A DNA stretch of 64,000 nt from Hygrocybe punicea. Taxonomy: Eukaryota > Basidiomycota > Agaricomycetes > Agaricales > Hygrophoraceae. The DNA is taken from contig OY744471.1 of NCBI GenBank assembly GCA_963556145.1, positions 4,147,590 through 4,211,589 on the forward strand, written 5' to 3'. The translations under genes and the position numbers were made by a program. Below the pieces are notes generated by a model. That model did no database searches, was not told where the DNA came from, and was given only the letters and a program-made list of their open reading frames with translations. Positions 57,138 through 64,000 of this stretch are shown one piece after another. The stretch's first letter is position 1. The number at the start of each line of letters is the position of its first letter.

Positions 57138-59812
57138 ATGTCGGCCACTAATACGCAACACCTATCAGCCTCACGCTCCCGGACTTCCACCCCAGCGCGT
57201 GCAATAACATCACCGCTCTCCACTCGTTCATCACCACCCATCCCCCCAGCTTCACACACCTTCGAGCCCCTCGTCAAAACCGTCCTCCGCCACCGTCTCT
57301 TGTACAACATCTTTGGGTACTCGCTTGTATTCTCGTGGATCCAAACCGTCATTTGGGTGACGTGGAGTGTTGGGGGTGGTGGTAGTGGTGGGGCGAGGGT
57401 GTTTGGCGTCGGTGTAGGTTCGGTAGGTGTGGCCCTGCTGACTCCCGTGTTACCCACTACACTGGCATTGGCGTGTTTGAATTGGGCGATCGTGTCGCTT
57501 CCGGTCATCGTTTTGCGCAAAAAGTATCTTACCGGTGAGTTTTCTTGCTACATGAAACGCGTTATATGCCAACAAACGAACCAAAAAAAAAAAAAACCAT
57601 GAAGCTACCCGCACTTCAGCCTCCTCGCCTGCTAAATTATTGCAAAGTGCTTTTTCAAAACCGAGCACTATGCCGACGCTTGGAGCGTATACCGTCTTGG
57701 CTATGCTCGTCACGACTGGCCACGCTTGGATGGCTCATATTTATCAAGTCCAGGATCCGCGTCTGGCCGTTTTCGTCAGATCCAAGTACGTGTTGCCTTG
57801 CCTCCGCTACCACCCATCTATGGATCAATTTTTTGTTGTTGCTGACTTTCTCTTTCGTGTACAGAAAACATCCGTATTACCTTAGTGGTCGTTTCCTGTT
57901 TCTTCTCCTTTCGCAGATGACGATATTTTACGGATATCATCTGCGGAATATCTTTCTGGACCGGTTTGTGTTTCGTTGGTCGATAGCTGCTTCTGCTGCC
58001 ACTGCTGCTGCTGCTCCTCCCTCTTCTTCTACCGGACAACGATGGCCATTTCATTTGCCCGACATCGCCAACACATCAGTGACTCTCACCCTCTTCGCTT
58101 TCATCTGTACCTCCTGCTCTGCTATAATCTTTGCCTTTGCTCGAACCGTGTTGTTACCCTTGTTCTTCAAGCTCCCTTTCTTGGCTTACATCGTGCGCCC
58201 GTTGACGGCACACTTTCTGCGAGGGTCATGGACGGTGTTTCTGCCGTTCCTCCACGTTTCTCTCCTGATCAGAACGTTCTTCCTGTCCGTGTCGACACTT
58301 TTCGCCTTGGAATTCGCGGACATGTTATTTGATTCATTCGTCGCCCAAGTAAGCTCTTTCTCTTGCTCATAAATAATCACAATACGAAATTGTAATCTCC
58401 CCGCTCCCTCCCCCAAATTTTTTTGTTCTAAATAGCCCATATTGGTCGCACGAGGCACCGCGGACCCCTGCCTCACCCTTGTCTCAGGCATCACCTCATC
58501 CAACACCATCTTCAAATACGCAGCGTACTCTGAGCTGAATCAACTGGCGACAGACCCATCGCCCGCCGGCTCTACCCGCAGAACGACTTCGTTGTTTGGT
58601 GATACGAAACATACGCCTAATGTGTGGAGCCAGCTCGTGAGGGAAAGTTTGCTTTTGCTAGGCCAGGATTACCAGCTATTCCTACGGCGGGGGAAGACGC
58701 AGACGCAGACACCGACACCGACGCAGACAACGACACCTGTACCCACAGTGGGTGCTCCCGCCCCTCTGCAGCCAACTCCCGGTACGCCCACTCGGCTGAT
58801 TAGAAGCGAAAAGTCGATATACAAGACTCCCGCCACGCAGTCGCCGATCCGCGCTGTATGGGATTCTTTGGCGGCGGACGGACCGTTCTCGAAAGCTGTG
58901 GAGGCTGGGGAGAGGGCGGTGCATATTCCTGAGTTGTTCAGGTCGGTAGAGTCGATGGTAATGCCGGGATCGGTGGCAGCGTCAGGTCCAACCCCAGGTC
59001 CAGGTCCAGGTCCAGGTCCAGGGCAAGCGGCGACGGATGTGAGCGGTGGTATTGTTGTGAAGGCGGTGGGGGTGTTGATGAGTTGGTTGGGAGGGCTGTT
59101 TGGTGGGGGCGTGGTGGTGAGCAATGTTACTCTCGTTGTTGTTCGGTATGTGCCTGTGTGGGTTCGGGAAGCGTCGGAGAGGACTGTTGGGTGGTGGAGA
59201 CGAGAGCGGGTTAACAAGGCCGTGGAGGCATGTCTCCCAAGAAGAGAACTTGATGCTTCAGTCATTGAAGGTACGTGTGTGTAGCCCATTCTCTGCCCAT
59301 GTATTCATAAAATGACCTCTTCCGCCCCCCCCACTGCTTCTCATTTCCACAGTGCTGACGTACCTAACGTGTGCATCTCTCGTGGAAGACCGGTATGGCG
59401 TTGTCCAGCGAGACATTCCGCAAATCCTGGAAGCGCTGTTGTCGTTTTTGTCTGCGGTGGAGGAGTACCAGGTGGAGATTAGTGGACTCTACACGCCTCT
59501 TCCGTCGGATCGGCAACGGGAGCAGCGGCATCTCTCTTCAAGGGAGTTGGAGGAGAAGGAGCGGTTACGAGTGGAGGTGGAAAAGGCTGGAGAGGTCTTG
59601 TGCGTCGTTGGTGATGGTGCGTTAATATATATATTTTGTTTGGGGTATATTCGCTGACTTTTTTGCAAACAAAAAATTGTTTGGGGATTGATTTTAAAGC
59701 TCTGAGAGGAGGGGTAACGCGCATTGTGCGAACGTTCAAGGATAGGCTGCTAGCATTCAAGTTCCCTCCACGGACGGCGAGTAAACTGCAGGGTTTTTGG
59801 GATTATAGTTGA
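57138..59812 (+). CDS. ndc1: Nucleoporin Ndc1
   Basis: ATG 57138 (MSATNTQHLSASRSRT), Ser/Thr-rich N-terminus. Six hydrophobic segments follow (YNIFGYSLVFSWIQTVIW, ALLTPVLPTTLALACL, GAYTVLAMLVTTGHAWM, RFLFLLLSQMTIFYGYHL, SVTLTLFAFICTSCSAIIF, LHVSLLIRTFFLSVSTLF). A cytosolic or nucleoplasmic half then carries SSNTIFKYAAYSELNQLA, FGDTKHTPNVWSQLVRESLL and LGQDYQLFLRRG. PGPGPG and TQTPTPT low-complexity runs follow, and the tail ends LTYLTCASLVEDRYGVVQRD, KLQGFWDYS. Ndc1 anchors the nuclear pore complex and spindle pole body in the nuclear envelope. Exons: 57138-57534, 57620 to about 57788, about 57865 onward, and others to 59812. It appears intact. Confidence 0.88.
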
Positions 59813-60231
59813 AGTATATATAGTTTTGAAACTCTTGACACTGTCCAAACCTCCATCATGATTGACACCGTGACGGGTAGTTTATTATCTACAGTTACTT
59901 TCGCTTTCGTAGACGTATGACGAGGTGATACTAGAACGAGGTGATACTAGATATCATAAGATTCAGGGATCTGGAACTGGCATAGAGATTCGGACGGGTC
60001 GTGGTGAGTGATGAGAGAGACAGTGACTACACCCAATGGCTATGCCATGGCCATGGTCGTACATATTCAGCAGCACTCGCTGTCGAAGGTGCTTGTATAT
60101 AGTTGTACATATATGATGTATCTTAGTCCAGACCGCCTTTCTACAGCTGATTCGGAAATTCTTGTCCCACGGTTCAAAAAGCGCGAAAAAAATCAAAAAA
60201 ATCAAAAAAAATCAAAAAATCATTTGCTCCC

Positions 60232-60642
60232 TCAATACCAGCTAGAATCGCCTACATTTTCATGGTCAGACCCATAAACCCTCAGAGAATACCCTGATGA
60301 AGATCTTCGTGCATTAACAGATGTCAATTTCTCGAAGATTTCTCGAAGATCTACATGGTCTGTCAAGACCAATTGCGCCTTCGCTGGCTTCTCCACATCG
60401 GAATACGAGTTTGGGAATCCAAATGGAGACACCTTCATCGGCGTAAACACGCTGAGGGTGTCAAGAAAGATGTCTGTACATCTCAAGGTGCAGTCGTCTC
60501 CCACTTGCCTTCCGTCACACTCATTCTCAATCAGTTTAGCAATAGTGGAATCGACGATTGGGACGATTCGCACCTCCCAGGCCCTCCCAAAACTAGGTGG
60601 AGGCCCCATGCCGTTTTCAACAAGTGGGTTCAAATGTCGCAA
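60232..60642 (-). CDS. Open frame inside the Tc1-type MITE, 136 aa
   Basis: MRHLNPLVENGMGPPPSFGR, then IVDSTIAKLIENECDG and KVSPFGFPNSYSDVEKPAKA. Not a transposase motif. It may be a captured host gene fragment. The reading frame reaches to the TIR edge. Function unknown. Confidence 0.35.
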   Translation of the reverse strand: MRHLNPLVENGMGPPPSFGRAWEVRIVPIVDSTIAKLIENECDGRQVGDDCTLRCTDIFLDTLSVFTPMKVSPFGFPNSYSDVEKPAKAQLVLTDHVDLREIFEKLTSVNARRSSSGYSLRVYGSDHENVGDSSWY

Positions 60643-60889
60643 TGAGCAGTGGCTGAGGGACAGCGAAGATATTAAGCAAAGAGTTTGTTGGCCTGTTCGG
60701 CAAGCCTTGGGCAGTCCCCAAAGTAATGTTGAAGTACTATTGTGTTCGGCCAGTACTAGTAATGTTTTAACATATACTCTGTGTATACCAACTTCCTTGC
60801 CTTATCCATAGTAACTGCTGTTATGCCTGCTTCAACTAAGTCATGTTCAGGATACCCGCTCACTCAAATTGATCTCCATTGACATTGTA

Positions 60890-61031
60890 GAAGAATTTTG
60901 GTTAGGCTGTCTTAGGCAATGTGCTTGGTGGAGACACCAACAGATTCAACGATGTTGTCTGTATCCCAGCCTTCCAGCAGTAGCCGCAACACTCCTTGTT
61001 TCATTTCGTAGCTGATATGGCAGTAACCCAT
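60890..61031 (-). pseudogene. Tc1-type transposase HTH N-terminus, broken
   Basis: MGYCHISYEMKQGVLRLLLE and GWDTDNIVESVGVSTKHI form the first helix-turn-helix of basidiomycete Tc1-like transposases. A TAA follows at once. The catalytic D-D-E/D part is absent. Confidence 0.65.
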
Positions 61032-61194
61032 AGTGAATGAGTGGTATTGAGGGAGCAAATGTTTTTTTGATTTTTTTGATTTTTTTCGCGCTTTTTGAAC
61101 CGTGGGACAAGAATTTCCGAATCAGCTGTAAGTCTAGACTGGGAGCGGTGACTCGGAAAACATGTTATGGCCTCAGGATGCTCCGCATCCCCAC

Positions 61195-62816
61195 ATGCTC
61201 GTTGAGGCCATCCTCCGAATCAGTCTTGGCATCACCCTCCTCATGTACCACTGGTATCAAAATGGCTCTCGAGTATCTCTACCTTGAATTGGTCCACCGA
61301 CAATCTTCGGATAGTGCCTCTGGACCGTCGTCAGGTTTACTACTGTCAACTCGAAGGTGGTGATGGACGAAGGACACCTGCGGTTGGGTGGACGTTCTTA
61401 TATCTTCAAGTTGCCTACTACTACCCTGGGTGGACCTTTGTTATGGTGCAGGATATCGAGACTTTTCGAAGCGACGACTCGGATGCAGCCCAATTCCCAC
61501 TCTTTGCGATGGTAATCTGGTACGAATCATTGAACATTGGATTTTGTATATAATTTAATCAACATGCAGCAACTTGCAAGTTGTACTTAACAAAACCACC
61601 CACCAGATCCTTGCGCTGCGTTACATGATTGACGACCATATGTCGAACAATCCGTACGAAGAATCCATCATGCGGACGGGTCACGGATGTTATTCGCGCT
61701 CTTCCTGCTATTGTTCCTACTGTCGAGGAAACAGCATTAGCCATCGATGAAACGTGCAACGCAGCAGGTAAAGTGTTCACGTCCTCTCGCAGTTTTTTGT
61801 ATCATGACGACGCCTCCATACTTTGTTCTTGGTTTATTATTTATTTTATTTCCTTTTGTACAAAAACGCTGGCTACAAAAAAAAAACGATACTGACACGA
61901 TTACGCAGATCATATCTCGGATAAGCAACCGGGCACTTGTGGGAGTGGAGCTGTGTCGGCGTACTATGGTCAACTTTGCGGTTACCCTTGATGATGCATG
62001 CCAACGTATTGAAGCGCTTCCCACCAGCCGTTCGCGAGTCAGTGCATTGAAAATTCTTCGTTTCTTTGTTACTAGGGAGTTGTTGATCTTTTTCCCGTTC
62101 GATTTCAGTTTGCTTTACAATTGCCTGTCTCACTTCATTGGAGGGAAGAAAGAAGCGCTAGCTCTCCTTATCACTTATGCGGAGGAGTGTATGCGCAACA
62201 AGGACAAACTGGGAGACGGCTCAGTATGTTTTCTTTCTCGTCACGCACTGAGAACAATAATAACATGTAACTATAGCCGATTTCCTTGCGCGAGCCGCCC
62301 CACCCGATGAGATCGTGAAATCCTGACAAACGCCTTTTGATCCTGAACTTTGGGAACGTCCATGTTTCGTCAGCATTGGCTGCAGAGGGTGGTTGGAAGA
62401 AGGAATCGATCGTAAAGTTCCATAAACTCGATAGCCTCGAGGGATTGGTCGTTTTTATGGTGTAGCTCTCCGTACGTAGTCGTCACTCATTTTTTTTCTC
62501 AACGTTGTCTATTATCTAGCTGGGCTTCACAGAGGTCCCTTATGACGGCGGGAAAATTACCGGATGGTACTATCGCACTCCTGGTAACATCGTTGTCGTC
62601 GATATGCAGAGCATACACATGGACCCAGGGACATATCCAAACCTGGAATTACTCGATCAGTTACGTTTCCCCAGATACCGAGAGCAAGGAGGGATGCAAA
62701 GTATGCTTTTTCAACCGTGGACAAGGACGTAAGTTCTTTGTGTTTGAAGCCCGCTCACTGGAGCCCGTCTCACCTCAATCCTTGTTAGTTTGTATCGTTT
62801 AGGCAAGGACGGTGTA
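61195..62816 (+). pseudogene. Degenerate cytochrome P450, island-2 copy
   Basis: Same exon order as the copy at 15560-16838. The N-terminus MLVEAILRISLGITLLMYHW is followed by in-frame TGA (SLP*IGPP) and TAG (IFG*CLWTV). The second block NPYEESIMRTG is frameshifted before RALPAIVP and EETALAIDE. Then come IISRISNRALVGVELCRR (ER helix region), LSHFIGGKKEALALLITYAE, a possible I-helix area (about 62335-62390) and SIHMDPGTYPNLELLDQLRF (K-helix to meander). The heme-binding Cys motif was not found. It lies immediately next to the Tc1-type MITE. Confidence 0.75.
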
Positions 62817-63668
62817 CCAGGCTGTACCCTTTGACGAGTCGGATCCGTTACGGCTGGGTGTGACTCGACTTGCCCGTCGCTATAACATTGCTTGCATGAC
62901 TATATGCATGATCGTTAGGTGCGAGTCTTCTGTGTTACAGCCGCTTTGGCAAGCGCCATAATTCAATCTATTTTGTGATCATTCGGGGCTTGCAATATTT
63001 TGAGAGACTCACATCTTTAACCATTTTCACCTGCTCTGTGATGGAAGGCGGCATGGAAGGATCTGTTCTAGTTCACCAGAAGGAGCCCCGTTGCACTTGG
63101 TACCATTATGAACAACCTGCCCAACAGCCCGTCGACTGTTCGTTTTGACTTCTAGATCATTCCACTTGAGTGATGGCCGGTCGTGGCAGGTCGTCTGAAA
63201 TGGTTCCTATCCAAGGTTTGGTAGACCTGAAACTAGACTTTGCCAATTGAATGGACGCCAAGTGGAAGGGTTTAACAACGAATGGGGACTCTTCACGCCG
63301 CAGTTGACGGGGAACCTGAAGCTGTGCTACTTCGCTGTTTGCATATCCGAATTACATCTACATACAGCTACCTCTGGACTTTCCCGTTGGAATTAGGTCC
63401 CGTTTTGCTATTCGATGAAATGCCAAGAAATCTGGGCTTGTAAAACAGGACCAACAGTAAGATTCGAGCGGTGACTGGTGACTAGTGACGTGCGACATCG
63501 GAGCCTTGAGAGGACAGTCATAAGGAGAAAGGAATTTAAAAACGGTCAATCCAAAACCAATTTGACGATGAAGATCAAGTCCGCCGATCAAGGATCGGAA
63601 CTACCCTTTGTGGTAATTGCTAAGTATTATAAAGTATGTTAGCTTGACCATCGAAGACATAGCAGCAA
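62817..63668. other. Intergenic between P450 pseudogene and GH88, no gene seen
   Basis: Short frames only. It probably includes the GH88 promoter. Confidence 0.5.
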
Positions 63669-64000
63669 ATGGTTCACTCACTTGCAACAACAGCTGTCCT
63701 CTTCCTAACCCTACTATCTACGACCTCCTTCGCAGCTCCTTCGCCGCGGAACCCACCCCACCAACCTGCACCGGAAATCTACTCTCCTCTTATCGGAAAG
63801 AAAATTCTCGCAGTTGCAGAAAATAATACGGACCATTTCCCTTGGTACACAAACTCGGTCGGTGTCTGGCAGTGGTTCCCCCCGGACGAATGGATCTCGG
63901 GCTTCCTGCCTGCAACTCTCTTCGAGCTCAACACGAGATCAGCGAAATGCCCCTCGACTAACTATGCTCACACCAATTGGCGAACTTTGGGAAATCAGTG
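63669..64000 (+). CDS. GH88 unsaturated glucuronyl hydrolase, 5' end (cut by the window)
   Basis: ATG 63669 gives a secretion signal (MVHSLATTAVLFLTLLSTTS, cut near FAA). The GH88 N-terminus follows: NTDHFPWYTNSVGVWQWFPP and DEWISGFLPATLFELNTRS, up to NWRTLGNQ, where the window ends. The frame is open throughout, unlike the frameshifted copy at 25690-24275, to which this is nearly identical at base level over 150 bp. The family releases unsaturated uronic acids from polysaccharide lyase products outside the cell. Intactness beyond the window is unknown. Confidence 0.85.
   Translation, partial: MVHSLATTAVLFLTLLSTTSFAAPSPRNPPHQPAPEIYSPLIGKKILAVAENNTDHFPWYTNSVGVWQWFPPDEWISGFLPATLFELNTRSAKCPSTNYAHTNWRTLGNQ

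Larger units (their letters stand above)
60144..61128. mobile_element. Tc1/mariner-type element, decayed (985 bp)
   Basis: Inverted ends CAGCTGATTCGGAAATTC extend over ~85 bp and are flanked by TA (60142-60143 and 61129-61130). The minus strand starts a Tc1-type transposase N-terminus (61031) that is soon stopped. It also holds an unrelated open frame at 60642-60232. Confidence 0.9.

Overview
The window looks like nuclear DNA of a mushroom-forming basidiomycete (Agaricomycetes). Evidence: many 45-110 bp GT-AG introns, basidiomycete-type families (DUF6589 protein, Tnp2 transposase with an RTC4-like partner, chromovirus Gypsy, two-copy P450 and GH88 genes), and dense nested transposons. There are two gene islands separated and flanked by transposon nests. 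No rRNA, tRNA or CRISPR array was recognised by eye.

Layout. (1) 1-11273: element with about 475-490 bp terminal inverted repeats (TIRs), holding a broken coiled-coil/Zn2Cys6 gene and a nested 5.6 kb AcademH-like transposon (711-6335) with convergent DUF6589 and RecQ-like helicase genes. (2) 11274-12890: gene-poor repeat debris. (3) 13198-30005, gene island 1: a secreted Kex2-type repeat protein, a cupin, a decayed P450, cohesin SMC1, a possible 83-aa gene, broken TPR modules, a GH88 pseudogene, a single-pass secretory-pathway membrane protein and a GH47 alpha-mannosidase. (4) 30154-45062: a 14.9 kb TIR element with a perfect 8-bp target duplication. Inside it are a 4.35 kb LTR element (itself hit by a 1.8 kb TRIM-like LTR element), a 5'-truncated LINE, and a nearly intact Ty3/Gypsy chromovirus whose Pol ends in an ASCH-like domain. 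(5) 45087-46334: two nested TA-flanked foldback/MITE elements. (6) About 46440-53800: a Tnp2 (CACTA-like) element with a divergent RTC4-like gene; the transposase is split by a hAT element (46998-47929). (7) 53814-55183: a second hAT element. (8) 55798-64000, gene island 2: a TLC-domain protein, nucleoporin Ndc1, a Tc1/mariner-type MITE, a decayed P450 and the 5' end of a GH88 gene.

Housekeeping functions are chromosome cohesion (SMC1), the nuclear pore (Ndc1) and N-glycan trimming (GH47). GH88 and the secreted proteins are extracellular. The P450 and GH88 families each occur once per island, and the island-1 GH88 copy is dead. Most junctions between transposons are defined by target duplications read directly from the sequence (GCCGG, GATTTTTT, ATTGCCTT, ATTGTAAC, TA). 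All identities are from reading motifs; no database search was possible.
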